A stretch of 7,867 nt of DNA, taken from positions 1-7,867 of the forward strand of contig JAITJT010000098.1 of the NCBI GenBank assembly GCA_031278795.1. The letters are read 5' to 3'. A model generated the notes under the pieces. The model was not told the origin of the DNA. It did not search any database and was given only the letters and a program-made list of their open reading frames with translations. The position numbers were made by a program, and so were the translations under genes. This DNA is from Deltaproteobacteria bacterium. Lineage in GTDB: Bacteria; Desulfobacterota; Desulfarculia; Adiutricales; Adiutricaceae. Numbering within the stretch: the stretch's first letter is position 1; each line of letters begins with the position of its first letter. This document shows positions 1 to 6,559 of this stretch, piece by piece.

Positions 1-37
1 TTGTGTGAGAGAGTCTATTTTTAGATTCTCTTATCTT

Positions 38-154
38 GTCTACAATGTCTTTAATGTCTTTAGTGTATATAGCGTCTTTAGTGTCTTTAGTGTATATAGC
101 GTCGTTAGTGTCTTTAGTGTATATAGCGTGTTTAGCGTCTTTAGCGTCTTGTAT
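38..154. repeat. 9-bp minisatellite with 27-bp higher-order repeat
   Basis: About 13 consecutive 9-bp units lie in phase, consensus GTCTTTAGT on the plus strand, with variants such as GTATATAGC, GTCGTTAGT and GTGTTTAGC. Three units form a 27-bp higher-order repeat seen three times (56-82, 83-109, 110-136), always in the order GTCTTTAGT, GTATATAGC, third variant. The 27-bp copies imply that blocks of three units were duplicated after the single units had diverged. Because 9 is a multiple of 3, frames on both strands stay open: minus-strand triplets read like TKD/AIY/AKD and plus-strand ones like VFS/VYS. Neither frame has an ATG, GTG or TTG start with a ribosome site leading into the array, so I treat it as non-coding. 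It lies downstream of livM. Confidence 0.93.
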
Positions 155-184
155 AAATCTAAATTTTAGAGACCTTCTCTTTTC

Positions 185-207
185 TAAGGGGCCCTAAGGG
201 CCCCTTA
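185..207. other. Strong GC-rich palindrome 3' of livM
   Basis: Perfect inverted repeat: 10-base arm TAAGGGGCCC (185-194), loop TAA, and the complementary arm at 198-207. It would form a very stable hairpin 23 bases past the livM stop. Neither strand shows a T-run after it; the minus strand continues GAAAAGAG. It is therefore not a textbook intrinsic terminator. It may be a 3'-end-stabilising hairpin, a processing site or an atypical terminator. A CCCCTT on the minus strand just upstream (plus-strand AAGGGG at 216-221) can pair with the same AAGGGG arm, giving a competing fold. A 10-bp palindrome, GCCTTAAGGC (228-237), spans the livM stop codon. Confidence 0.8.
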
Positions 208-230
208 AAGGCTTCAAGGGGTTTTAGGCC

Positions 231-1490
231 TTAAGGCTCTTTTAGCTTTTCGCCGTTCTGGCCCTTGATATTGGCCCAGGGTTCAGGAAGCACGTAGGTG
301 GCGCCTTTGGGGGGAATGAGGCCCTGGGGCCTAAATATCATCATGCCCACCAGGGCCGCGCCAAAGATAAGAAGCCTGAAGTTCTGGAAACCCCTAAATA
401 TCTCCGGAAGCCCCATCACCAGAAAGGAGCCCAATATTACACCCCTCTGGGACCCGGAGCCGCCCAGGATGACTATGGTGAAGAGGATTACCGATTCCCC
501 GAAGGAGAAGGACTCAGGCGATATGGTTCCCATCCTGGCGGAGTAGATGGTTCCGGCGAATCCCGCGAAGGTGGCGCCTATGACAAAGGCCATGAGCTTG
601 TAGTGGCTGGTGTCTATGCCAATGCCTTCGGCAGCCACTGTATCCTCTTTGATGAACTTGAGGGCCCTCCCGAATCTGGAAAATTCTAGAAAATGGAAAA
701 GCAGAACCGTTATGGCCACGGATATCCAGATGAGGTAGAAGAAGTGGATGGGCTGGGAGATGCGCAGGCCAAAGAAGTAGGGCCTAGATATGCCCATGAG
801 GCCGTTGGGGCCGCCTGTTAGGCCAAAGATATCATTAATTAAGGCAATGCGGATTATCTCCACTATGCCTATGGTGACAATAAGTAGGTAGTCGCCCCTT
901 AGATGGATTATGGGTCTCGCAACTATATAGGCGAAGAGCCCGGCCGCGAAACCCGCCACCGGAAAGGTGTAGAAGATCCTCCAGCCGTAGCTAGTGTTGA
1001 GGATGGCCGTGGTGTAGGAGCCAATGGCGAAGAAGGCCGCGTGCCCCATGTTGAACATGCCGGCGTGACCCAGGATTACGTTTAAGGAAAGCGCCAAGAT
1101 GGCGTAGAGGCCCACGGTGTTTAAAACCTCCAGCCAGTACCTACCCGACGCCAAGCCCGCGAGCTTAAATATAAACGGAATGGAGAAGAAGACTAAAACC
1201 CCCAAGACCTTCACCCAGATGGGGAGATCGGAGAGGATCCTCATGGGGCCCTTGGGGGAAAAAGCGCTAATCGCGCTCTCACGTCCTCTCCTTGAGCTTC
1301 CTTTTGAGTTAGAGTTTGGGGAAAGCTTTGCCGCGGGAACCCCACTAAGGTCACTTTCCCGCATTGGGAGAGTGCCTTGGGGATCTTTTAGGGAAATGGA
1401 GAGCTTGGGAGGGCCCTCCACCGGAGGGCCCTCCTCTTCTCCTAGCACTTTGGGCTCAATATCCTTTGAATTCTTATCCATAAGGCTCAA
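231..1490 (-). CDS. livM: Branched-chain amino-acid ABC permease LivM
   Basis: Second membrane subunit of a LIV-type ABC importer; with LivH it forms the inner-membrane channel for branched-chain or related amino acids. About ten hydrophobic segments run from residue 91 to 391. Family hallmarks are NTVGLYAILALSLNVILGHAG (124-144), followed by FNMGHAAFFAIGSY (146-159); the GDYLLIVTIGIVEIIR stretch (199-214); an EAA-like ATPase-contact loop with RFGRALKFIKED (272-283); and FTIVILGGSGSQRG (337-350), with FRPQGL near the end. The first codon is TTG, overlapping the livH TGA stop, with GGAG five bases upstream (1496-1499). An ATG three codons in (1481) has 14-base spacing, which is less suitable. 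Residues 1-82 are a hydrophilic Ser/Pro/Gly-rich extension that most LivM proteins lack. Starting at Met83 (1244) would give a typical 337 residues, so the true start is uncertain. The family assignment is firm. Confidence 0.95.
   Translation of the reverse strand: MSLMDKNSKDIEPKVLGEEEGPPVEGPPKLSISLKDPQGTLPMRESDLSGVPAAKLSPNSNSKGSSRRGRESAISAFSPKGPMRILSDLPIWVKVLGVLVFFSIPFIFKLAGLASGRYWLEVLNTVGLYAILALSLNVILGHAGMFNMGHAAFFAIGSYTTAILNTSYGWRIFYTFPVAGFAAGLFAYIVARPIIHLRGDYLLIVTIGIVEIIRIALINDIFGLTGGPNGLMGISRPYFFGLRISQPIHFFYLIWISVAITVLLFHFLEFSRFGRALKFIKEDTVAAEGIGIDTSHYKLMAFVIGATFAGFAGTIYSARMGTISPESFSFGESVILFTIVILGGSGSQRGVILGSFLVMGLPEIFRGFQNFRLLIFGAALVGMMIFRPQGLIPPKGATYVLPEPWANIKGQNGEKLKEP
1408..1434. repeat. 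Two tandem 12-bp perfect palindromes in the livM 5' region
   Basis: GGAGGGCCCTCC occurs twice at a 15-bp period (1408-1419 and 1423-1434), separated by ACC. Each copy is its own reverse complement, so the mRNA can form a very stable hairpin between copies. On the minus strand it encodes the duplicated EGPP motif (EGPPVEGPP, residues 20-28) of the odd LivM N-terminal extension. It sits about 55-80 bases after the TTG start and well upstream of Met83. It could affect ribosome access or mark a recent small duplication. Confidence 0.9.
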
Positions 1491-2392
1491 AGCTTCTCCG
1501 CCACTCTCTCCGGAAGGAGGCCGGTGGGGCGCGCCACCAGGATCATGATGAGCACCACGAAGGTAAGGGCATCCTTCCAGGCGACCGATATGTAGGCCGC
1601 GCCCAAGGCCTCCACCAGACCCAAGAGGAGTCCTCCCACCATGGCGCCCTGGATGTTTCCTATGCCTCCAATGATTGCGGCGGTGAAGGCCTTGAGGCCG
1701 TAGAGTTGGCCCATGTAGAAATTAATCTGGCCGTAATACAAGCCCACCATGAGGCCGGCCAGGCCCCCTAGGGCCGGGCCTATGATGAAGACCACGGAGA
1801 TTACGTGGGAGACGTCCACCCCCATGAGCTTGGCCGCCCCCTGGTCTATGGCCGCGGCCCTGATGGCCATGCCCATGCGGGTGCGGTGGATGAAGAGGTA
1901 GAGGGCCAGCATGACTAAGATAGCGGCTAAGATCACCAGTAGCCTCAAAAGAGGGAAGCTCTGGCCAAAGATGTTAACTGATATGTTGGGGAGGAGATCC
2001 GCCTTATAGGCCCTGTACTGGGCCCCCCAGAGGATCATGATGGCGTTTTGCAAAAAAATGGAGGCCCCCAAAGCCGAGACCACCGCGGCTAAGCGATCCG
2101 AGTGCCTCAGCGGCCTATAGGCCACCCGCTCCAGGATGTGGCCGGCCAGGGCCACGGCGCCGGCCACGACTATGACGCTAAAGGCTATCCCCAGGAAGGT
2201 ACCCAGGGGACCTGTGATGTTAAAGGTAACGAGCAGGGTGAACCCAATGAAGGCACCCAAGGTAAAGAGCTCGCCGTGGGCGAAGTTGATGAGTTTCATC
2301 ACCCCGTATACCATCGTATAGCCCAGGGCTATGAGGGCGTAGATGGCCCCCACGGCGAGCCCGTTGGAGAACTGCTGGAAAAAGAATTCCAT
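1487..2392 (-). CDS. livH: Branched-chain amino-acid ABC permease LivH
   Basis: First membrane subunit of the LIV-type importer, the partner of LivM. Its 301 residues match the usual family length. The N terminus carries the signature GLAVGAIYALIALGYTMVYG (11-30) followed by INFAHGEL (35-42). The cytoplasmic loop that docks the ATPase is visible as RTRMGMAIRAAAIDQGAAKLMG (170-191). The C-terminal half has the conserved AFTAAIIGGIGNIQGAMVGG (235-254) and ends in a RPTGLLPER motif (288-296). About eight hydrophobic helices are seen. The start is ATG at 2392; upstream purines (AGAGACGAAGAA) form only a weak ribosome site. The stop overlaps the livM TTG start by four bases, suggesting translational coupling. 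It lies 197 bases downstream of the binding-protein gene on the same strand. Confidence 0.96.
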   Translation of the reverse strand: MEFFFQQFSNGLAVGAIYALIALGYTMVYGVMKLINFAHGELFTLGAFIGFTLLVTFNITGPLGTFLGIAFSVIVVAGAVALAGHILERVAYRPLRHSDRLAAVVSALGASIFLQNAIMILWGAQYRAYKADLLPNISVNIFGQSFPLLRLLVILAAILVMLALYLFIHRTRMGMAIRAAAIDQGAAKLMGVDVSHVISVVFIIGPALGGLAGLMVGLYYGQINFYMGQLYGLKAFTAAIIGGIGNIQGAMVGGLLLGLVEALGAAYISVAWKDALTFVVLIMILVARPTGLLPERVAEKL

Positions 2393-2589
2393 TTCTTCGT
2401 CTCTATAATCCTAAAAGCTGTGAAAAAAAATAGATCGATTAGGTATTTAAAGGCCAATAAAAGCCGCAGAGGGCATTAAAAACTAGGAGAGGCTAATATA
2501 GCTTAATAAAAGCCATAAGAAAGAGCAAAACAAAGATGTATTCGCTGGAAATATCCATGCGTAAACATGGAAAAATATTCTTAAAGCTT
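2393..2589 (-). other. livK-livH spacer with small hairpin
   Basis: AT-rich spacer of 197 bases between the binding-protein stop and the livH start. It contains a small inverted repeat just after the livK stop: TCCATG (2554-2559), a six-base loop and CATGGA (2566-2571). On the minus strand this is followed by TATTTCC, too weak for a clear terminator. A 10-base direct repeat AATAAAAGCC occurs at 2456-2465 and 2505-2514. LIV operons commonly express the binding protein more than the permeases, and a hairpin here could stabilise the upstream message or attenuate read-through. That role is inferred. I see no clear second promoter and no gene. Confidence 0.5.
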
Positions 2590-3726
2590 CTATTTAAGGA
2601 CGAAATTACCCTCGTCGTCCACCTGGTAGAGCCTGTATACCTCCCCTATGCGGTCACCTTTCTCATTAAAGGAGATGGATCCGGTGAGGCCGTTGTAGTC
2701 CTTGAGGTCGTTGTGGAGGTAGAGGGCCATCTTCTCAGAATCCGGCCCCACGGCCTTGACGGCCTCAACAATCACCCCGAAGGCGTCTCCCGCCAGAATC
2801 GCCCAGACGGAGCTGGGTAGCACGTCGTGCTTCTTTAAATAGGCATCTAGGAGCTTGACGGCGGCCTCGCCCTTGATGTCACCCGGTCCCGGAGGGGAGA
2901 CGAAGTAGTAGCCAGCGGCCGCGGCCGCTCCGGCGCTCTCCACCAGGGCGTAGTTGTTAGTGGCGTCGCCTCCTATCATGGGGATGTCCCAGTTCATCTC
3001 CTTTTTCTGCCTCAGGATGAGGGCCGCCTCCGGGTAGTAGCCGGTGAAGACGATTAGATCCGGATTCTGGGTCTTGATGGTGGTGAGGGTGGCCGTGAAG
3101 TCCCTATCGCCCGGGGTTATGGCCTCAAAGAACACCGTCTCTATGCCGCTGGTCTTAAACAGGGCGTTGGCCTCGTCAGCCAGGCCCTTGGCGTAGGAGG
3201 TGTTGTCATGCACAATGGCCACCTTCTTGAAGCCCAGATCCTTCACGTGCTGAGCCAGGATGCGGCCCTGCTCGTCGTCCCGGGGGCAGGTCCTAAAGAA
3301 GCGGGTGAGTCCCTTCTCCGTGAGCCTTATGGAGGTGGAGCCCGTGGCTATCTGGATTATGCCGGCCTCGTCATAGATATACTGGGTGGCCTCGGTCACG
3401 GAGGATCCGTAGGTGCCCACCACGGCCACCACGTCGGCCGAGATGAGCTGCTGGGCCGCCAGGGCCGCGGTCTTGGGGGTGCCGCCGTCGTCGGCCACGT
3501 GGATTTCCACCTTGGCTCCGTTAATGCCGCCCGCGCGGTTGATCTCGTCGGCCATGAGGAGCACCACCTTCTCCATGTCCTGGCCCTCTGAGGCCCAGGG
3601 GCCGGTGATGGGGCCCATGAGCCCAATCTTTATGGGGCCCGCTGGCTTGTCCTGGGCGTATGTGAGCCCGGAGAGGCCCAGGAGGATGGAACAAAGAGCG
3701 ATTGCGACAGCTGTTAGAAAACGCAT
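2590..3726 (-). CDS. livK: Branched-chain amino-acid periplasmic binding protein
   Basis: Type I periplasmic binding protein (LivJ/LivK, Peripla_BP_6 family), which captures leucine/isoleucine/valine or related amino acids and delivers them to LivHM. The 378 residues begin with a classic signal peptide: MRFLT, a hydrophobic core at about 6-20, and likely cleavage after LTYA (residue 24). There is no lipobox, so it should be soluble in the periplasm. The mature protein opens with PIKIGLMGPITGPWA (31-45), the family hallmark, followed by ADEINRAGGINGAKVE (59-74) and a TYGSSVTEA segment (105-113). IQIATGSTS (124-132) matches the ligand-contact Ser/Thr region. The second lobe includes VAIVHDNTSYAKGLA (169-183) and DLIVFTGYYPEA (223-234). 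The ATG is supported by GAGGT six bases upstream. Substrate cannot be fixed from sequence; LIV proteins range over many amino acids and aromatic acids. It is the first gene of the liv block, and its symbol could equally be livJ. Confidence 0.95.
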   Translation of the reverse strand: MRFLTAVAIALCSILLGLSGLTYAQDKPAGPIKIGLMGPITGPWASEGQDMEKVVLLMADEINRAGGINGAKVEIHVADDGGTPKTAALAAQQLISADVVAVVGTYGSSVTEATQYIYDEAGIIQIATGSTSIRLTEKGLTRFFRTCPRDDEQGRILAQHVKDLGFKKVAIVHDNTSYAKGLADEANALFKTSGIETVFFEAITPGDRDFTATLTTIKTQNPDLIVFTGYYPEAALILRQKKEMNWDIPMIGGDATNNYALVESAGAAAAAGYYFVSPPGPGDIKGEAAVKLLDAYLKKHDVLPSSVWAILAGDAFGVIVEAVKAVGPDSEKMALYLHNDLKDYNGLTGSISFNEKGDRIGEVYRLYQVDDEGNFVLK

Positions 3727-3732
3727 GGGATT

Positions 3733-3737
3733 ACCTC
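3733..3737 (-). promoter_or_regulatory. Ribosome binding site of livK
   Basis: Minus-strand GAGGT lies six bases from the ATG at 3726. It is the clearest Shine-Dalgarno match in the liv block and fixes the start. Confidence 0.8.
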
Positions 3738-3768
3738 GGAAAATAAAAAAAATATTGAAGATCCTTGT

Positions 3769-3781
3769 ACTATAGGGTCAA
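3769..3781 (-). promoter_or_regulatory. Possible promoter elements of livK
   Basis: On the minus strand TATAGT (3774-3769) matches the -10 consensus at five of six positions and would give a leader of roughly 35 bases. TTGACC (3781-3776) just upstream matches a -35 box at five of six positions. The two are adjacent, however, so they cannot be one promoter. TTGACC would need a -10 about 17 bases further on, near the weak CAATAT. Either arrangement is possible, and only one element would be real. Confidence 0.3.
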
Positions 3782-3782
3782 A

Positions 3783-3877
3783 GGGAAGCTTGGTTTGTAG
3801 GGACTTAAGAAGAGCTTTGTTTGTAGGCACTTAGGAAGAACTTTGTTTGTTGGCGTTTAGGAAGAATTTTGTTTGTA
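3783..3877. repeat. 26-bp tandem repeat, three copies plus a partial
   Basis: Three direct copies of a 26-bp unit lie head to tail (3800-3825, 3826-3851, 3852-3877), each ending TTTGTTTGTA or close to it and sharing an ACTTAGGAAGAA-like core. A shortened copy (3783-3799) precedes them. The copies have diverged by several substitutions. They begin only about 55 bases upstream of the livK start, so the array abuts its promoter region. No reading frame is supported. Confidence 0.88.
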
Positions 3878-4006
3878 AGCTGTAAGCTATAAGCTCAAAG
3901 ATAGCTCTTTGTTTTATAAGCCGCGAGCTATAAGCTCATAGATAGTTTTTGTTTTATAAACTATACGCTATAAGCTCAAAGATAGCTCTTTGTTTTATAA
4001 GCTCTA
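3878..4006. repeat. 41-bp tandem repeat with internal hairpin
   Basis: Three copies of a 40-41-bp unit (3878-3918, 3919-3958, 3959-3999) are followed by the start of a fourth. Each contains GCTATAAGCTCA and ends TTTGTTTTATA or TTTTTGTTTTATA. Copies 1 and 3 hold a perfect 6-bp hairpin, CAAAGA/TCTTTG with loop TAGC (3896-3911 and 3977-3992), followed on the plus strand by TTTTATA, so each looks like a minimal AT-rich terminator. In copy 2 the hairpin is decayed. The unit end resembles that of the neighbouring 26-bp unit (AGCTTTGTTTGTA), suggesting a shared origin. Confidence 0.88.
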
Positions 4007-4034
4007 AGCTTTTAGCTTTTAGCTTTTAGCTTTT
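4007..4034. repeat. Heptamer repeat AGCTTTT x4
   Basis: Four perfect 7-bp copies of AGCTTTT, then a broken copy AGCTCAT. It directly continues the 41-bp array. A further degenerate relative of the array, AAGAAGCTCTTTGCTTTTA, follows at 4042-4060. Perfect identity suggests recent slippage, so copy number may vary between strains. Confidence 0.92.
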
Positions 4035-4060
4035 AGCTCATAAGAAGCTCTTTGCTTTTA

Positions 4061-4211
4061 AGGCCGCAGGAAGCTACTTATATGAAAACCTATCTCCCAT
4101 AAACGCGTCCAATTATTTAGGCTTATGTATCAAGCATTTTAGATGCTTATTAATCCATCTATGAGTACTCACAAGGATCCTGTTTAGAAAAACGCTTGGG
4201 AACCTTTCAGT
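4061..4211. other. Spacer 3' of the aminopeptidase gene; small inverted repeat
   Basis: No gene is seen. AAGCAT (4132-4137), loop TTTAG and ATGCTT (4143-4148) form a perfect 6-bp hairpin about 65 bases past the aminopeptidase stop. No T-run follows on the minus strand, so a terminator role is only a possibility. Confidence 0.35.
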
Positions 4212-5633
4212 TTAGGCCTTTTTATAGAAAGCCCTATAGGACTTAAAGGTCATCCACAGATCCGCCTTGGAGGAGATCTCAAAGGGCGAGTGCATGGAAA
4301 GCAGCGGCGCACCGGAGTCCACTATGTTCATACCGTAGTGCGAGAGGTTGTAGGCGACGGTGCCACCACCACCCTCCTCCTGCTTTCCAATAAGCGAGCT
4401 CTGCCAGATGATCTTCTCGGAGTCCAGAACCTCTCTTATCTTGGCCATGTACTCGGAGCTGGCCTCAGATGCCCCGTATTTACCGGCGCCTCCGGTGTAG
4501 CGGGTGACGCAGGGCCCAAAGCCCAGCTTGGCGCTGTTGAGCTCGTCTATGACCTCCTTGAAGGTGGGGTCGCTCCCGGCCTCCACGTCGGCGGAGAGCC
4601 CCGAGCTGTTGGCGAGGCCCGCCATGACGTCGTGCCAGCAGCCCTTCTCCTCCATGGCCTGGAAGGCGGCTCCGGCCAGTCTCACGATGAAGTTGGACTG
4701 GGCTCCGGCCGGACCGTAGGAGCCTATCTCCTCACGGTCGAAGACCACCAAGAGCAGGGGCTTGTCGGGCTTGGGGTTAGCCAAGATGGCCTGGAGGGCG
4801 GTGTAGACCGAGAGGCGGTCGTCCTGGCCGTAGCCCCCCACAAAGGATCCATCCAAGCCCACCGAGCGGGCTGGGCCCTGGGGCACCACCTCTATCTCTG
4901 AGGAGAGCAGATCGTCCTCCTTTAGGCCCCACTTGTCCTCAAGAATCTTGAAGAGGGCCTGCTTGAGGCGGTTCTTGCCCTCCTTCTCCTTAACCGGGAT
5001 GGAGGATGCCAAGACATTGAGGCGCTCGGCCGGAAAGGCCTCGGTCAGCCTCTTCTCCCTCTGGATCTTTCTGTCCATGTGGGGGAGGATGTCGGTTATG
5101 GTGAGCACCGGGTCGGAGTCGTCCTCACCAAAGGTGAAGTCCAGGGTTCTTCCGTCCTTGAGGGTGGAGAAACCCCAGATGGCCACGGGTCTGGTGAGCC
5201 ACTGGAACTTCTTCAGACCACCGTAGAGATTGGTCTTGAGGAGCCCGAAAGAGCCATCCTCATAGACGCAGCGGGGCTTGAGATCCAGCCTGGGGCTGTC
5301 TCCGTGGGCCACTATGAGGTTGAAGCCCTCTTGGGGGTCCTTCCTCCCGGGCACGAAGAGCCCCAGCACCTTGTTGTGGTGCTGCAGATAGCCTCCCACC
5401 TTGATCTTGGTGGGTTTTTTCGCGAGATCCACAAACCCAGCTTTCTCCGCGAGCTTCAAGATATACTGGACAACCTTCCTCTCGGTCTTGCACTGGGTTA
5501 AAAAGTCCCGGTAGCCCACGGAGAATTCCTCGATTTCCTTAAGCTCCTGAGGGCTAACCTTGTCCCAGATACTGAGCTTCTCCTCTGAATTGTTCTTCGT
5601 CTCTTTGGTTTTTTTCTCTTTTTCCTTGGTCAT
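4212..5633 (-). CDS. M18 family aminopeptidase (aspartyl-aminopeptidase type)
   Basis: Cocatalytic dinuclear-zinc exopeptidase of the M18 family (bacterial ApeA-like), expected to act in the cytoplasm as an oligomer removing N-terminal residues, often acidic ones, from peptides. All metal-site motifs are visible in order: HGDSPRLDLKP with His110 and Asp112, GQDDRLSVYTAL with the bridging Asp at 271 or 272, DREEIGS with catalytic Glu301 and ligand Glu302, SADVEAG with Asp349, and SMHSPFE with His448. These agree with the His-Asp-Glu-Asp-His ligand set known for M18. An EEGGGGTVAY segment (419-428) lies ahead of the last histidine. At 473 residues it is of family length. There is no signal peptide; residues 1-20 form a Lys/Glu-rich tail. 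The ATG at 5633 is the only reasonable start, since no other Met occurs before residue 186. A weak AAGAAGAG lies upstream. It is separated from livK by 485 bases of repeats, so it is probably its own transcription unit. Confidence 0.93.
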   Translation of the reverse strand: MTKEKEKKTKETKNNSEEKLSIWDKVSPQELKEIEEFSVGYRDFLTQCKTERKVVQYILKLAEKAGFVDLAKKPTKIKVGGYLQHHNKVLGLFVPGRKDPQEGFNLIVAHGDSPRLDLKPRCVYEDGSFGLLKTNLYGGLKKFQWLTRPVAIWGFSTLKDGRTLDFTFGEDDSDPVLTITDILPHMDRKIQREKRLTEAFPAERLNVLASSIPVKEKEGKNRLKQALFKILEDKWGLKEDDLLSSEIEVVPQGPARSVGLDGSFVGGYGQDDRLSVYTALQAILANPKPDKPLLLVVFDREEIGSYGPAGAQSNFIVRLAGAAFQAMEEKGCWHDVMAGLANSSGLSADVEAGSDPTFKEVIDELNSAKLGFGPCVTRYTGGAGKYGASEASSEYMAKIREVLDSEKIIWQSSLIGKQEEGGGGTVAYNLSHYGMNIVDSGAPLLSMHSPFEISSKADLWMTFKSYRAFYKKA

Positions 5634-6249
5634 AGCTCTTCTTTCGCTTATTTTTTACTTTAAGTTAGGGGAGTCCCCAGGATCTTCCATCTAAAAGAGT
5701 CTCAAAAAGCATCACTCTAGGGCCCAAAGGAGAGTTTTAGCCCCACTTAGGGAAAAATCCCCAGGCTTTCGCGGGGTGTGGGGTACCCAACACAAGCTTG
5801 ACCCGCATTTGGGCAAAAGAGTTCCCCAAAACCCCAAGGGCTTGACTCTAACGGACTATTTAAAAATCTTTGGGCAATTTACCACTTTTTTGTTAATTTT
5901 TTCAAGATCTTTGCGCCATTAGCGCCTTTCCCAGGCCCCTTTGAGAAAGCGCCCCCAAAAGCACCTAAAATAAGCTCTCCAGGAAGAGGCCTTAAGAGAT
6001 AGGCTTAGGTAGCTTTGAGTCTGGACTGGCCAAATATCAAAGGCCCCCTCCTTTAAAATGATAATATTTCATTTAACTATATATTCTAATTACGATTTGG
6101 GATAAAAACAAGACCTTGGGGGTAGAGCTCCAGCTCACTCTAAGGCAAGGGACTTTTTAAAGGGCGCAGAAACACCTTAAAAGGTGAAAAATCTCCCAAA
6201 AAGATGAGAAAAACCAGAAGATTTTTTTCTCTTTCTCTTGTTTTTTGGA
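5634..6249. other. Long spacer upstream of the aminopeptidase gene; no gene seen
   Basis: About 600 bases without a supportable gene on either strand. Positions 5640-5840 are moderately GC-rich with short self-complementary patches. One is an imperfect inverted repeat around GGGTACCC (5776-5793, GTGT/ACAC ends); another is CACCTT-AA-AAGGTG (6173-6186). AAATGA (6056-6061) and TCATTT (6069-6074) flank TAATATT, an operator-like dyad with a partial likeness to a Fur box (AATGATAAT). Positions 6220-6246 are nearly all pyrimidine on the plus strand. The aminopeptidase promoter should lie here, but I could not pick a convincing -35/-10 pair, and no riboswitch fold was recognised. Confidence 0.5.
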
Positions 6250-6348
6250 GATTTGTTAGATTTGTTGTATTTGCATGATTTGCTAGATTTCTTGGATTTA
6301 TTAGATTTCTTTGTTTTGTTAGTTTTGTTAAATTTGTTAGACCTCTTA
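6250..6348. repeat. Second 9-bp minisatellite, consensus GATTTGTTA
   Basis: Eleven 9-bp units lie in exact phase. They begin GATTTGTTA (6250-6258) and GATTTGTTG (6259-6267), and the last recognisable unit is GACCTCTTA (6340-6348). Units differ by one to four bases, so this array is older or less homogenised than the one at 38-154, which has the same period but another sequence. The minus strand reads as a degenerate TNL/TKL/RNL tripeptide series. That frame begins only at a TTG without a ribosome site (6421), so coding is not supported. Confidence 0.88.
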
Positions 6349-6559
6349 GAGATTTATTTAAGCGAAAACAAAAGATATCTGTTTTCCAAAAAGCTAAAAT
6401 AAAGAAATGTTTTTTTCTCAAAGGCTTATTATATAAGCTCCAGAAGGATTTTTTAGAGCTAAAACAAGTTTTTTTTAATTACATTTTCATTTTTTTTAAA
6501 TCTTTAACTATACTTTAGATTAGACAAAAATAATCCTAAGCGCGATCTCTATAAAAATC

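Noticed and set aside
38..154. CRISPR array
   Set aside because: Units are contiguous 9-mers without unique spacers, and no cas genes are present.
1..193. Minus-strand open frame through the 38-154 array (TKD/AIY repeats)
   Set aside because: No ATG, GTG or TTG occurs in this frame between the TAG at 196-194 and the window edge. Openness follows from the period of nine.
3208..3591. Plus-strand open frame inside livK, and similar frames opposite livM, livH and the aminopeptidase gene
   Set aside because: These are antisense shadows of clearly recognised genes, with low-complexity Gly/His/Val-rich translations and no ribosome sites.
5776..5793. Imperfect inverted repeat around GGGTACCC as a terminator or riboswitch stem
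   Set aside because: The stem is broken, no T-run follows on either strand, and no known riboswitch core was recognisable around it.
6140..6421. 93-codon minus-strand open frame with a TNL/TKL tripeptide series
   Set aside because: It starts at TTG without a ribosome site, and its middle is simply the translated 9-bp array. Composition and context do not support a gene.
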